This document shows, piece after piece, positions 8,492-17,348 of a stretch of 64,000 nucleotides of DNA. The stretch is taken from contig OZ252020.1 in NCBI GenBank assembly GCA_965247505.1, positions 4,092,001-4,156,000 on the forward strand, given 5' to 3'. The position numbers were made by a program, and so were the translations under genes. The DNA comes from CAIYRG01 sp965247505. GTDB taxonomy: Bacteria; Pseudomonadota; Alphaproteobacteria; Micropepsales; Micropepsaceae. The stretch's first letter is position 1; each line of letters begins with the position of its first letter. Below the pieces are notes generated by a model. That model ran no database searches. It was not told the origin of the DNA and was given only the letters and a program-made list of their open reading frames with translations.

Positions 8492-9004
8492 ATGTCCGTT
8501 TCGACACACGACGCCTGCATCCCAACTTTTGTACAGATGCTTTCATGCCAACGCGCCATCCTGGACAAAGCCGAAGCTTATGCCGAGGCGCGAAAGATTG
8601 ATGAATCCGTTTTGTTGAACGCAAGGCTTTACCCGGACATGTTCCCGTTTAAGAGGCAGATTCAGATATTGACGGATTTCTGCAACCGCGCGGCAGCGAG
8701 GCTGTCGGGTTCTGAGATTCCGTCGAGCCCCGACACCGAGGAGAGCTTCGCAGAGTTGAAGGAGCGTATTTCTAAGACGCTTGCTTTTGTCACAAGCCTG
8801 AAGCCGGAACAGTTTGAGGGTTCAGAAGCAAAGACTTTTGAAATTCCTCTGGGCGGCGACAAGAAAATGGAGATGACCGGGAAAAATTATCTGATTCACT
8901 TTGTGCTCCCCAACGTGGTCTTCCATGCAGCGACGGCGTACGGAATTCTACGCCATAGCGGATTGGAGATTGGCAAGCTCGACTTTATGCAGCCGCCGGA
9001 GTGA
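8492..9004 (+). CDS. DUF1993-family protein
   Basis: The 170-residue soluble protein matches the DUF1993 pattern: an N-terminal helix (CIPTFVQMLSCQRAILDKAE), LYPDMFPFKRQIQILTDFC with the conserved M-F segment, an ETEESFAELKERI-like helix (here DTEESFAELKERI), and the C-terminal NYLIHFVLPNVVFHAATAYG, usual for the family. The length is normal. The family is related to DinB-like four-helix bundles and has no established function. AAGGAACGC precedes the ATG. A 15-bp tandem repeat lies immediately upstream and could alter expression if copy number varies (inference). Confidence 0.88.
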   Translation: MSVSTHDACIPTFVQMLSCQRAILDKAEAYAEARKIDESVLLNARLYPDMFPFKRQIQILTDFCNRAAARLSGSEIPSSPDTEESFAELKERISKTLAFVTSLKPEQFEGSEAKTFEIPLGGDKKMEMTGKNYLIHFVLPNVVFHAATAYGILRHSGLEIGKLDFMQPPE

Positions 9005-9146
9005 TATTAGAGTTTTGGGCCGCAAAAAATTGCCCGAGAAATATTGTAAAGCTGCTCAATCCAAAAGTCTGTTCCGCGTGGCGCAGTTCTGCTCGGCGCG
9101 CGCGCTGCTGGATCATGTCTTGCTCTGTGATTGGTGGAAAGGGTGA

Positions 9147-9737
9147 CTATACCGCCACAACTGGAACGCCAATGAAAAGGGGATGCAGCCAGATGAGCGC
9201 AGCGACATAAAGCAACACGCCTATGGCTACGACGATTATGTCGTTGCGTATTCCCAAAGGCGGGCCCAGCGGTAGGGCTGCAAAAATGAATCTTGTTCTT
9301 CGCCCCATCGAGAGGTGTGCGACAATGCCCCAAACAAGAAAACTGCCGAACAAGGCGATTGAACCAAGATCGCCGTTCACAAGCAGATGAGAGAGGGCCC
9401 AAAGGACCACTGCGATGATCATGGGATGTTTTAGCGTAGAACGGATATGTGTGGGCACATAGGTGGCGACTAGAGAGACAAAGGAAATTAGCATCGCCAA
9501 CATAGCGATGTGGCGCCCCCAGGCTGGCGGGTTCCAAACGGAAATCATGCCTCCCTGCCGGTACTCGGCAAAGCCGATCACGATCAGCACCAAGCCAATA
9601 AGCGCGAGAAGCGCGTATACTCCCTTATAAGCAAGCTCGCCGCCGAGGTTGGCGACAAAATGCTCGCGCGCGCCGCGCAGCACGGAAAAGGCGTGAACTC
9701 CAAGAAAAACTATGAGTCCGGCCACAAGCCACGTCAT
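9147..9737 (-). CDS. NnrU-family integral membrane protein
   Basis: About 196 residues with five or six hydrophobic helices. The N-terminal MTWLVAGLIVFLGVHAFS, the RQGGMISVWNPPAWGRHIA loop and the HPMIIAVVLWALSHLLVNGD helix are typical of NnrU, which is linked to denitrification in some bacteria but is widespread in others. I chose ATG at 9737 because GGGGGA lies upstream at correct spacing and the first helix starts there; the frame is open to 9929, but that extension is Arg-rich and unlike the family. No nitrite or nitric oxide reductase genes are in the window. Confidence 0.88.
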   Translation of the reverse strand: MTWLVAGLIVFLGVHAFSVLRGAREHFVANLGGELAYKGVYALLALIGLVLIVIGFAEYRQGGMISVWNPPAWGRHIAMLAMLISFVSLVATYVPTHIRSTLKHPMIIAVVLWALSHLLVNGDLGSIALFGSFLVWGIVAHLSMGRRTRFIFAALPLGPPLGIRNDIIVVAIGVLLYVAALIWLHPLFIGVPVVAV

Positions 9738-9990
9738 ATGAAATATCCCCCAATACGCGCTCCGAAAAGAGCAACGTAATGCGTGCCACCAGCCCTCCCA
9801 CAGAGTGCGTCTTGCTCGCCGAAGGAGCCTAATAGAGCTATTGCGGAAAGCCAACAGGAGCACGCGCGCATGAACCACGCTCTGAGGCGTCGTTAGGCCA
9901 GCTCGCATGGGACCAGTATCGTCATCCACGGCGAATATCGCTTTCGCGATACTCTGCCGAGAATGGCGAAAAGAACTCTACTCTTAAACT

Positions 9991-10545
9991 TTATTCTTGA
10001 GGGCCGAAGATTTCGTCCAGGCACATTATAGCAACGGTGTGATAGAGGGGCCCGCCGCCATATCCGCCAATGCCCATCGCGCCGATCAATTGGTCGTTGA
10101 CAATGATGGGGACACCACCTGCCTGACCACTCTCAAGGCCAATCTGGTGATAGCGGAAGAGCTGCCATGGATCGTCAGTAAGGGATTGATTGATGCCGAG
10201 CGTATCGCGACGGTAATTCAACGCGGTGTGCGCTTTGTTTTCCGTAATCTTAATGCTGCTATAGCGTTGTCCGTCCTTACTGTGCTGATCCACGACCAAG
10301 CCATAAGGATTCAAAATAACCACCGTCGCACTGGTCGCGCCCGATTCACGCTCGATGATGTCAAAACATGTGTCGGAAAGACGCCGTGCCGTGGCCGAAT
10401 TGATCGAGAGATAATCGTTCAGCGCTGCTGCAGGCGCGCCGCTAATCGTAAATTCTTCCGGCACGCGTTGCGCGAGTGCCGTAGTTGCCGAGGCGACCAA
10501 AACAAAAGCTGCACAGGTTGAAACTAGAGTCTTCGAAATCTTCAT
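9991..10545 (-). CDS. Exported GlcG/HbpS-like haem-binding-type protein
   Basis: The protein has 184 residues with a signal peptide ending ALAQR. The GlcG/HbpS fold follows: SATARRLSDTCFDIIERE (first helix), SATVVILNPYGLVVDQHSKD (strand and turn), ITENKAHTALNYRRDT, and the family signature GGVPIIVNDQLIGAMGIGGY near residue 145. Related proteins bind haem or act in redox sensing; exported forms are less studied. A second gene of this kind, broken by two IS elements, lies at 25211-28195. The 245 bp upstream of the start hold no recognisable feature. Confidence 0.87.
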   Translation of the reverse strand: MKISKTLVSTCAAFVLVASATTALAQRVPEEFTISGAPAAALNDYLSINSATARRLSDTCFDIIERESGATSATVVILNPYGLVVDQHSKDGQRYSSIKITENKAHTALNYRRDTLGINQSLTDDPWQLFRYHQIGLESGQAGGVPIIVNDQLIGAMGIGGYGGGPLYHTVAIMCLDEIFGPQE

Positions 10546-10790
10546 ATTTTCCTCCCCAGAAATTAAAACATTTATCCCAAATTTAGCTGCAGCTTGCCCC
10601 TAGGCGTAGCGGAGTGCAACGGGCGTGCATTCTGTCTTTGACCCGCGCGAGTGGGTGTTGCCGGCCAAGCAGCGTAGTCTCGCAATACGGGCTATTGCTC
10701 GTTCGTCTATCCTTTCTGGGAAGCGTTTCTGCGCATGGCTCTCCTCAGGCAATTGCCCTATTATTTGCCGGGCCCTTATGGAGACGCAGG

Positions 10791-11618
10791 ATGCATTTGA
10801 ACTGGCTTGTCCCACCACTTACCGCGCTGTTGGTTTTCGCCTTGGGCGCCGCAATCGCCCAAACTCAATCGCTTGATGATCAATTAAAGGCTGCCGATCT
10901 TGCACCCACGGGCGCGTTGCGCGTGGCGTTCCTTGGCACCAATCCTATTCAAGCACGCGTCAATCCTGAGACGGGAGCCGTAAGCGGTCCGGTCGCCGAT
11001 ATCACAGTTGAGCTGGCCTCCCGTATCGGCGTTCCTCAGGAATTTCTGCCGCAAAGCAGCGCGCAGGCCGTGATCGATTTGGTGGTTTCGGGCGCCGCCG
11101 ATCTTGGCTTCCTGGCCTATGAGGACTCGCGGGCCGCGCAGGTGGATTATGCTGGGCCCTATGCCCTGATGGCGAGTTCCTACCTGGTTGCGGCAAACTC
11201 ACCGTTACAAAATTCGGCGGATGTAGACTCGGATGAGAATGTTATTGGGACGGTCGTTGGCCGCTCTCAAGAAGTATTTTTGAGCGCGAATATTCAGAAC
11301 GCGGAACTTGCCCTATGGGAGCAGCAGCCACCCGATGAAGAGATTGAACAGCTACTTGTTTCCGGCGAACTCTCGGCCATTGGGCAAAACCGCCAGAGAA
11401 GTTTCGAACACGCCGCGAAATTTCCTTCCTTACGCGTAATAGACGATGCATTTTTCAGTGTCCCCCAAGCCTTCGTCATGAGACTGGATGAAACGGCCAA
11501 AGCCGCAGCCTTGACCCTCTTAATGGACGAGCTGCGCGATAGCGGTTTTGTGCAATCCTCGCTTGAGAAGGCCAATCTTTTGGCCGGCGCAAGCGTTGCG
11601 ACGCCCGGAGTGCCTTAA
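10791..11618 (+). CDS. ABC-type extracellular solute-binding protein, family 3-like
   Basis: The protein has 275 residues. A signal peptide ending AIAQTQ is followed by a family 3 (amino-acid-type) binding fold: GALRVAFLGTNPIQARVNPE, TGAVSGPVADITVELASRIG, VIDLVVSGAADLGFLAYEDS, DYAGPYALMASSYLVAANSP and a second lobe with IGTVVGRSQEVFLSANIQ. ATG at 10791 is preceded by GGAGACGC. No permease or ATPase gene is adjacent, so it is an orphan binding protein, perhaps used with a distant transporter or as a sensor partner (inference). Confidence 0.83.
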   Translation: MHLNWLVPPLTALLVFALGAAIAQTQSLDDQLKAADLAPTGALRVAFLGTNPIQARVNPETGAVSGPVADITVELASRIGVPQEFLPQSSAQAVIDLVVSGAADLGFLAYEDSRAAQVDYAGPYALMASSYLVAANSPLQNSADVDSDENVIGTVVGRSQEVFLSANIQNAELALWEQQPPDEEIEQLLVSGELSAIGQNRQRSFEHAAKFPSLRVIDDAFFSVPQAFVMRLDETAKAAALTLLMDELRDSGFVQSSLEKANLLAGASVATPGVP

Positions 11619-11714
11619 ATTAATCGGGGCGCGCGACAAAGGAGATTAGGTCGGGAAAGATGATTGTATTGCGGCGCGGTTTTGAATTTGAGCGAACCTC
11701 CAGGAGCCTTGAAA

Positions 11715-12494
11715 ATGTGGAGTAGGAAGCTTTCTCTCGTATTTGTGGCCATCATTGGCGCGCTGTGGTCAACCCTGGCTATTGCAGAGGAAGTCCGAAT
11801 TATAACCTCGGGCGGTTTTACGGAGGCCTATCGTCTGTTGGGACCGCAATTCGAAGCTGAAACCGGCATCGTCCTGATCACAGAATATGGTGCGTCCTCG
11901 GGAGGGGCGCCGGATTCCATACCTATGCGGCTTGGACGGGGTGAGCCTGCCGATCTGATCATATTGGCACGCTACGCCCTCGACGATTTAGCCGAGGCTG
12001 GCTACGTCTTTCCGGGAACGCGCACCGATTTGGTGGCCTCGAAAATCGGCATGTCGGTTCGCGCCGGTTCGCCCCATCCCGATATTTCGACGCGCGAGGC
12101 GTTCATCGAGACGCTTTTACATGCCGAGTCGATTGCCTTCTCCGCCAGCGCCAGCGGAACCTATCTCTCAGCGGACCTGTTTCCGCGGCTGGGCATTTGG
12201 GATCAGATTGAAAGCAAGGCAGTTCGCGTGGTCAGCGAGCGCGTCGCCGCAGTCGTGGCGCGTGGCGATGCCGAGATTGGCTTTCAGCAGGTGAGCGAGC
12301 TTCTTCCGATCGAAGGTGCGGACTATGTCGGGGAGCTTCCAGAGGATCTGCAACTCGTGACGCTTTTTTCCGCCGGGGTGACCACCTCGGCGGAAAACGC
12401 GGAAGGGGCGATGCGCCTTCTTGAATATCTGTCGTCGCGCGAAGTGGCGCCGAGTATTGCATCGACGGGCCTCGATCCAGTGGTGGACGATTAG
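11715..12494 (+). CDS. Periplasmic solute-binding protein (ModA-like type II fold)
   Basis: The protein has 259 residues with a signal peptide ending AIAEEV. The body has the extracellular solute-binding pattern of molybdate/sulfate-type proteins: VRIITSGGFTEAYRLLGPQF, GRGEPADLIILARYALDDLA, SIAFSASASGTYLSADLF and RGDAEIGFQQVSELLPIEGA. Similar orphan proteins are common in alphaproteobacteria and often annotated as molybdate-binding, but the ligand is not certain. ATG at 11715 follows AGGAG at good spacing. No modBC genes adjoin it. Confidence 0.82.
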   Translation: MWSRKLSLVFVAIIGALWSTLAIAEEVRIITSGGFTEAYRLLGPQFEAETGIVLITEYGASSGGAPDSIPMRLGRGEPADLIILARYALDDLAEAGYVFPGTRTDLVASKIGMSVRAGSPHPDISTREAFIETLLHAESIAFSASASGTYLSADLFPRLGIWDQIESKAVRVVSERVAAVVARGDAEIGFQQVSELLPIEGADYVGELPEDLQLVTLFSAGVTTSAENAEGAMRLLEYLSSREVAPSIASTGLDPVVDD

Positions 12495-12528
12495 GGGCGT
12501 TACTTGTGTTCCCGGAGATCAGGAACAT

Positions 12529-12783
12529 CTAACCATCCTCGTCATCGGCATCACGAAAATAGGGCTCGACTTCCCCCTTGAGCTTGATCGTCAGCGGATT
12601 GCCATGTCGGTCCAATGTTTTGCCCGCGGCGACGCGTATCCAGCCTTCGCTGATGCAATATTCGTCAACATTAGTTTTCTCTTTGCCGTTAAAGCGAATG
12701 CCGACACCACGATCTAGTAGAGCTTGATCATGATATTTGCTCTTGGGATTTGACGCGAGGCGGTCCGGGGGCGTGTCGGTCAT
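12529..12783 (-). CDS. DUF3297-family small protein
   Basis: This 84-residue soluble protein closely follows the DUF3297 consensus over its whole length: MTDTPPDRLASNPKSKYHDQ, ALLDRGVGIRFNGKEKTNVD, EYCISEGWIRVAAGKTLDRH and GNPLTIKLKGEVEPYF. The family is glutathione-peroxidase-neighbour-like and strongly conserved in proteobacteria but has no known role. It is convergent with the upstream binding-protein gene, with 34 bp between the stop codons. The 268 bp between its start and the kelch gene carry no identifiable gene and should hold both divergent promoters. Confidence 0.92.
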   Translation of the reverse strand: MTDTPPDRLASNPKSKYHDQALLDRGVGIRFNGKEKTNVDEYCISEGWIRVAAGKTLDRHGNPLTIKLKGEVEPYFRDADDEDG

Positions 12784-13051
12784 GGTGTTGCTTTCAATTG
12801 ATGCACATTCACTTGAGTTTTAGTTTCGCTTTCGTCCAAATCAACCATAATTTCTTGTGACAGGACCTCAAGATTATTTTTCAGTTTATTGAACGAAAAG
12901 CTAGGGGGGAGATCGATCCGGATTTGCACCCTATATCGTGTTACCCGAAATCGGACCAACAGGCATAGACAGCAAAGCTATGGAGGCATCCTATTTACGC
13001 TATGAGCGTTCCCGTCTACGGTTCATAGTACCACCTTGGACGGAGAGAATT

Positions 13052-14026
13052 ATGCGCGCGGTTTCGGAAAAAGTATTGATAGGGTTTGTAGTTCCGCTTC
13101 TGGCGGTGTTCTCTGTTGTATTTTCCTCAGACGCGCAAAGTGCGGAAGGAACATGGTCGAACAGGGCCCCAATTCCGCATGCACGCAATGAGCTTGTGGG
13201 CGCCGTCGTTGGCAACCGGATTTACGTACTCGGTGGTGCCGATCAGGAAGACTATGAAATTCGCCTAACCCATGTTTATGATTCTTCGACCAATATTTGG
13301 GCTGAACGCGCTCCAATGCCGCGCGGCGGCAACCATCACGGAGTTGCCGCTGTTGATGGAAAAATCTATGTCGTCGGAGGCTTTCGAAGCAGGCGGCATA
13401 CGGTGCCGACCAGCGATGTCTTTGTCTATGATCCAGGCGCCGACCGCTGGCAGGAATTGACACCGCTTCCCAGTGCAAGGGGCGCAATCGGACTGGCTGG
13501 ATTGAACGGAAAGCTGCATGCCATTACCGGACGCGGCGATGAAGGCGTGATCGACGCGCATGAAGTCTATGATATCGCAAGCGGAACATGGAGTGCGGCT
13601 GCACCGCTCCCCGTCACCCGTGATCACGTCGGTATCGCGGTGTTCGACGGCAAGATTCACGTATTTGGCGGCCGTCTCAATGAAACCGTTGAAAATGTTG
13701 GGGATCATCATATCTATGATCCCATGAGCGACAGCTGGAGCGAGGCCGCGCCGGTACCGACGGCGCGTAGTGCGGGGGCCGTCGCGATCGCGAACGGAAT
13801 GCTGTTCTTCGCCGGCGGCGAATGCACACTGGATTCAGCAAACTTCGATCAAGTCGAAGCCTATGATGTCAGCAGCGATAGCTGGGTCGACTATGGACTC
13901 ATGCCACGCGGCCTGCACGGCTTTGCCGGCGCGGCATTAGGCAATGAACTTCATTTTATCGGCGGCTCGGAGCCTTGCGGCGGTGGCACGAAATTGGATG
14001 ATCACTTTGTTTTTACGGTTCCATAG
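13052..14026 (+). CDS. Exported kelch-repeat beta-propeller protein
   Basis: The protein has 324 residues with a signal peptide ending DAQSAE. About six kelch repeats follow, each with a V-GG/GG-like pair and later W: NRIYVLGGADQED, GKIYVVGGFRSRR, NGKLHAITGRGDE, GKIHVFGGRLNET, NGMLFFAGGECTL and NELHFIGGSEPCG, separated by TNIWAERAPMP-type turns. ATG at 13052 follows GGAGAG. Such periplasmic kelch proteins include sialate mutarotases but many are unassigned; I see no sialic acid genes. The next gene starts 7 bp after the stop, so the two are likely co-transcribed. Confidence 0.88.
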   Translation: MRAVSEKVLIGFVVPLLAVFSVVFSSDAQSAEGTWSNRAPIPHARNELVGAVVGNRIYVLGGADQEDYEIRLTHVYDSSTNIWAERAPMPRGGNHHGVAAVDGKIYVVGGFRSRRHTVPTSDVFVYDPGADRWQELTPLPSARGAIGLAGLNGKLHAITGRGDEGVIDAHEVYDIASGTWSAAAPLPVTRDHVGIAVFDGKIHVFGGRLNETVENVGDHHIYDPMSDSWSEAAPVPTARSAGAVAIANGMLFFAGGECTLDSANFDQVEAYDVSSDSWVDYGLMPRGLHGFAGAALGNELHFIGGSEPCGGGTKLDDHFVFTVP

Positions 14027-14033
14027 GACGCTT

Positions 14034-15050
14034 ATGAAAGAGAGCCCAAGTTTGCATCTGAGACTTATCATCGTTTTCTTGGCGCTTTCCTGGGGCGCTC
14101 AGGCAAACGCTGCCGAATCGGAATCGGACTTCTTCGATGGCCGGACCATCACCTATATCGTCTCCACCGATCCCGGCGGCGGTTATGATCTTTACGGCCG
14201 GTTGCTTGCCCGCAATATGGGTAAATACCTTCCAGGCGCACGTATCCTCGTACGCAATGTTCCCGGCGCGGGGCAAATCATCGGCGCCAATACGATCTAC
14301 GCTTCGCGCCCCGATGGGCTGACCTTTGGTATTTTCAACACGGGAATGATCTACGGACAATTGTTGGCCTTAGAAGGCATACGCTTCGATTTGCGCGAGA
14401 TGAGCTGGATTGGGAGCTTGGCGGCCGGAGGGCGCGCGCTGATGGTGTCCAGCCGTTCTGGAATCCAAAATATACGCGGCATGCAAAATTCGGAAACAGA
14501 AATTCTGATGGCCTCGGCTGGGCTTGGTTCCTCATCTTATGTCGAAACCAAGATTTTGCAGTCTGCGCTGGGTCTCAATGTGCGAATTATATCAGGCATG
14601 CTCGGCGGAGATACGCATCTCAGTATGTTGCGTAGTGAACTTGCGGGTACGCTGAACGCGGCAAGTTCACATGACGAATTCGTCGCGCGTGGAGACGGAA
14701 AATATATTCTTTCGATATCGGGCGGCGAAAGCCAATTGCCTGGTGTTCCGCAAGCACGCGATTTGGTAACGGAGGCGGATGCTTTGCGCTTGCTCAATCT
14801 TGTCGAAACTGTCGGCGATTTGGGTCGCCTGACCGTTGGGCCACCTGGTATTCCACAGGGCCGTCTGGACTATTTGCGTAGCATCTTTGCGCAAGCGGCC
14901 AACGATCCGGAATTATTGGCCCAAGCTGAGTCTCTGAACATACCTATTTCACCAACCCTAGGTTCGGATGTTGAGATTAAAATACGCGCGGTGCTCGATC
15001 GGCCGACGGAGCTGGTCGAAGAGCTACACCAGGTTGTTTATGGTGAATAG
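14034..15050 (+). CDS. Tripartite tricarboxylate transporter-type substrate-binding protein (TctC-like)
   Basis: The protein has 338 residues with a signal peptide ending ANAAES. The Bug/TctC pattern is present: FFDGRTITYIVSTDPGGGYD (the usual ...G-GG-D loop), RLLARNMGKYLPGARILVRN, VPGAGQIIGANTIYASRPDG, then a C-terminal part with VGPPGIPQGRLDYLRSIF. It starts 7 bp after the kelch gene. No TctA or TctB membrane genes are nearby, so like the two binding proteins upstream it is orphaned. Known relatives bind carboxylates; the ligand here is unknown. Confidence 0.87.
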   Translation: MKESPSLHLRLIIVFLALSWGAQANAAESESDFFDGRTITYIVSTDPGGGYDLYGRLLARNMGKYLPGARILVRNVPGAGQIIGANTIYASRPDGLTFGIFNTGMIYGQLLALEGIRFDLREMSWIGSLAAGGRALMVSSRSGIQNIRGMQNSETEILMASAGLGSSSYVETKILQSALGLNVRIISGMLGGDTHLSMLRSELAGTLNAASSHDEFVARGDGKYILSISGGESQLPGVPQARDLVTEADALRLLNLVETVGDLGRLTVGPPGIPQGRLDYLRSIFAQAANDPELLAQAESLNIPISPTLGSDVEIKIRAVLDRPTELVEELHQVVYGE

Positions 15051-15165
15051 GGGTGCGCGCTGCGCTGCATCAAGCCGGAGGATCGATTTTGCCCGTAGCA
15101 CCTGATACCGATTCTGACATGCATGTGCCAATCTCTGCGGCACAAGATTTCTAAGGAGAATGACT

Positions 15166-15771
15166 ATGCGTTTCACGACTGGGGCGGCTAGCTACGTTAT
15201 TTCGGCGTTGTTTATGGTGATGGCTGGAAGCGCGGCGGCTCAAGATTGGGTCGAATATGAGAACCGTGAGGTCGGTTTCAACATTAATTTCCCGGTCGAG
15301 CCGGCCATCGAAGCTGCTGAATATGTATCGCCTACAGGCGAGACTCTTCCTGCGCAGATATTCTTGGTTGAGGAAGGGGACGCACAATACGAGGTGACCG
15401 TTGTTGATTTCTCGTCACTCCCGGGCGAGCAGCATATCGCAGTTATGCAGGCTGCGGATGCGATGCGCGCCAGTGGTGAAGTCGTCTATGAATTGTTCTC
15501 CGATCTCGATGAGATTTACGGTCCTCAATTCTATATTGTTGATGCCGACGGGCGGGAAGTTCTCTCAACAATAGTTTTTTTCCGGGAGAGTCTTTTCATT
15601 GCCGAGGGAAGCGTTCCCCTAGGTTCGGCGCCGCCGTCTCAATTTCAACAATCCATGGGACTCGTACATGCTGATGGTTCGCGACCAAATGGCGCGGGCC
15701 AGAACGAAGACCGCATCGCGCGTCAGCGGGCTTTTGAAGAGCAACGACTCCGTGAACAGCAAGAAAACTAG
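15166..15771 (+). CDS. Family C exported protein
   Basis: The protein has 201 residues with a signal peptide ending AAAQDW. The domain begins WVEYENREVGFNINFPVEPA, then has TGETLPAQIFLVEEGDAQYE leading to the VTVVDFSSLPG strand, and FYIVDADGREVLSTIVFFRE. The last 40 residues are charged and probably helical or disordered (RIARQRAFEEQRLREQQEN). The same layout occurs in the gene at 62267. I prefer ATG at 15166 over 15160 because its distance from AAGGAG is better. It is convergent with a DUF6152 gene 16 bp downstream. Confidence 0.78.
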   Translation: MRFTTGAASYVISALFMVMAGSAAAQDWVEYENREVGFNINFPVEPAIEAAEYVSPTGETLPAQIFLVEEGDAQYEVTVVDFSSLPGEQHIAVMQAADAMRASGEVVYELFSDLDEIYGPQFYIVDADGREVLSTIVFFRESLFIAEGSVPLGSAPPSQFQQSMGLVHADGSRPNGAGQNEDRIARQRAFEEQRLREQQEN

Positions 15772-15787
15772 CTGAGATTAGGCTAGC

Positions 15788-16162
15788 TCAAAGTTCGTCG
15801 ATAAATTCTCGGCCGTCAGACATCCGCAAATGCCCAAAAAGTCCGCCACGAGCGCCACGCCTTAAGGGCTTAACTGTGACCGATATCTCGGCGCCGGCTT
15901 GTATGGCGTCCAGATCCCATCCCTGCTCGGCAAGGCGAAAAGGTGCGCGTGCTTCCAATGCCCATTCTTCGGTCTCGCCGGACTCATTTGTAACTATGAG
16001 ATAGAGCCAGCTATGCGGGTTGATCCATTGGACCGACTTCACTGTCCCTTCGAGGGTAATAAGCGCGTCCGGTTCGTACATTGCGTGGGTGTGATGTGCC
16101 GCCGCCGGCAGCGTGAGTCCAAGGGCAAAAGTCGCTGCAGCCAGTAAAATTCTTGTTCTCAC
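15788..16162 (-). CDS. DUF6152-like exported protein
   Basis: The protein has about 124 residues. A signal peptide ends PAAAHHTHAMYE, the double His right after cleavage being a hallmark of this family. The conserved VKSVQWINPHSWLYLIVTNE segment, a WALEARAPFRLAEQGWDLD region and a VTVKPLRRGARGGLFGHLR segment follow. GTG at 16162 was chosen because GGGAGCG lies upstream and the signal peptide starts there. Three paralogues occur in the window (18237, 22455, 61729). The role is unknown; the N-terminal His residues suggest metal binding (inference). Confidence 0.85.
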   Translation of the reverse strand: MRTRILLAAATFALGLTLPAAAHHTHAMYEPDALITLEGTVKSVQWINPHSWLYLIVTNESGETEEWALEARAPFRLAEQGWDLDAIQAGAEISVTVKPLRRGARGGLFGHLRMSDGREFIDEL

Positions 16163-16362
16163 GATACGCTCCCATCCATTCTCAGGGGCTATATAGCTTA
16201 TTTTTTCACTTGGTCCTACGCCGAGGCGTTTTTCAATTTGCAGTGATATTGGGAGCTGCACAGGGTTTGATCTATAGTTTGCCTACTAGGACTAATGAAA
16301 CAGAATGCACTCAAAGGCCCATTTCAGATTAGCTTCATAGTTTATCATTGGGAGGATGCGGT

Positions 16363-17328
16363 TTGAAATCGCGATATTTCACGTTTTCTTTGGCGATATT
16401 CGCATGCGTCGCCTTCATGGCGGGACGGAGCTTTATCTCGCCCGTAAATGCGCAGGGCGTCCAGTTGGAGCTGCGCGAGCTCGCCGAAGATGTCTATGTG
16501 ATGCAGCATCCGGCAGGGTCGAGCAATTCGATATTTGTCGTAACCGAGGAGGGCGTCGTTGTATTCGACGCCGATATCCGTACGGCCGACCAAGTCTTTG
16601 CGGCGATTCGGCGTATTACTGACCAGCCCATCCGTTTTCTAATTGTTTCGCATCCTGCAGGGGACCATTCGACGGGAGGGTGGCATTTTCGTGAAGACAA
16701 TCCCACGATTATTGCGTCGCGGCGACAGGGGCAAAGTATCGCGGAAGAGGAATTGGTTGAGTTCAACGGGCGCCGCGACTCCAATGACCCAATTTATGGA
16801 CCATATTGGAATACTGAATTTGTTCAGCCTGACATAGTTTTTGATGACACGCTTACGCTTCGGTTTGGCGGTCTGACATTCGAAATTACGGATGAAGGTT
16901 CCGCGCATTCGACAAGCGACGTTACGCTCTACATCCCGGAAAAGCGTATCTTCACCTTGGGCGATCTCTATAAATCGGGAATTCACACCTGCCCGGGCGA
17001 CAGTGTTTATGAGAGTTTTGGTGCAGCGCGCGGCTGGATCAAAATCTTGGATAATATCAAAGCCCGCAATTTAGACGTAGAGACTTACGTTTCGGGGCAC
17101 GGCGTGGTTCAAATCGGGCGCGGAATTGCCGAGATTGATGAGCTGCGCAATTACTTCGTTGCCACGCGAGCTGGCGTGGCCGATATGATCGCGCAAGGCA
17201 AGACTGAGGCGGAAGTGGTAGCCGAATATAGCCCTTCGGCTGAGCACGCAAATTATCAGCAGTTCGACCGCTTGCAATGCGTTCTTCCATATTACTATCG
17301 TCAACTCAAAGCAGAGTCTGGCGGCTAA
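16363..17328 (+). CDS. Exported MBL-fold metallo-hydrolase with altered metal motif
   Basis: About 321 residues with a signal peptide ending PVNAQG. The MBL fold shows in SNSIFVVTEEGVVVFDADIR, FLIVSHPAGDHSTGGWHFRE, DEGSAHSTSDVTLYIPEKRI, FTLGDLYKSG and VETYVSGHGVVQIG. The usual HxHxDH reads H-P-A-G-D-H here, so the second metal-ligand His is Ala; the downstream His, Asp and His positions are kept. TTG at 16363 fits GGGAGG and the signal peptide start; a TTG at 16348 would precede the ribosome site. It sits between DUF6152 and family A genes, with its 3' end 21 bp from the latter. Confidence 0.84.
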   Translation: MKSRYFTFSLAIFACVAFMAGRSFISPVNAQGVQLELRELAEDVYVMQHPAGSSNSIFVVTEEGVVVFDADIRTADQVFAAIRRITDQPIRFLIVSHPAGDHSTGGWHFREDNPTIIASRRQGQSIAEEELVEFNGRRDSNDPIYGPYWNTEFVQPDIVFDDTLTLRFGGLTFEITDEGSAHSTSDVTLYIPEKRIFTLGDLYKSGIHTCPGDSVYESFGAARGWIKILDNIKARNLDVETYVSGHGVVQIGRGIAEIDELRNYFVATRAGVADMIAQGKTEAEVVAEYSPSAEHANYQQFDRLQCVLPYYYRQLKAESGG

Positions 17329-17348
17329 CTCCAAGTTTAGGGACGTTC

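Noticed and set aside
8195..8509. Open frame with repeated CFWVCCFWVC on the minus strand
   Set aside because: It is the antisense of the 15-bp tandem repeat; there is no ribosome site and it overlaps the DUF1993 start.
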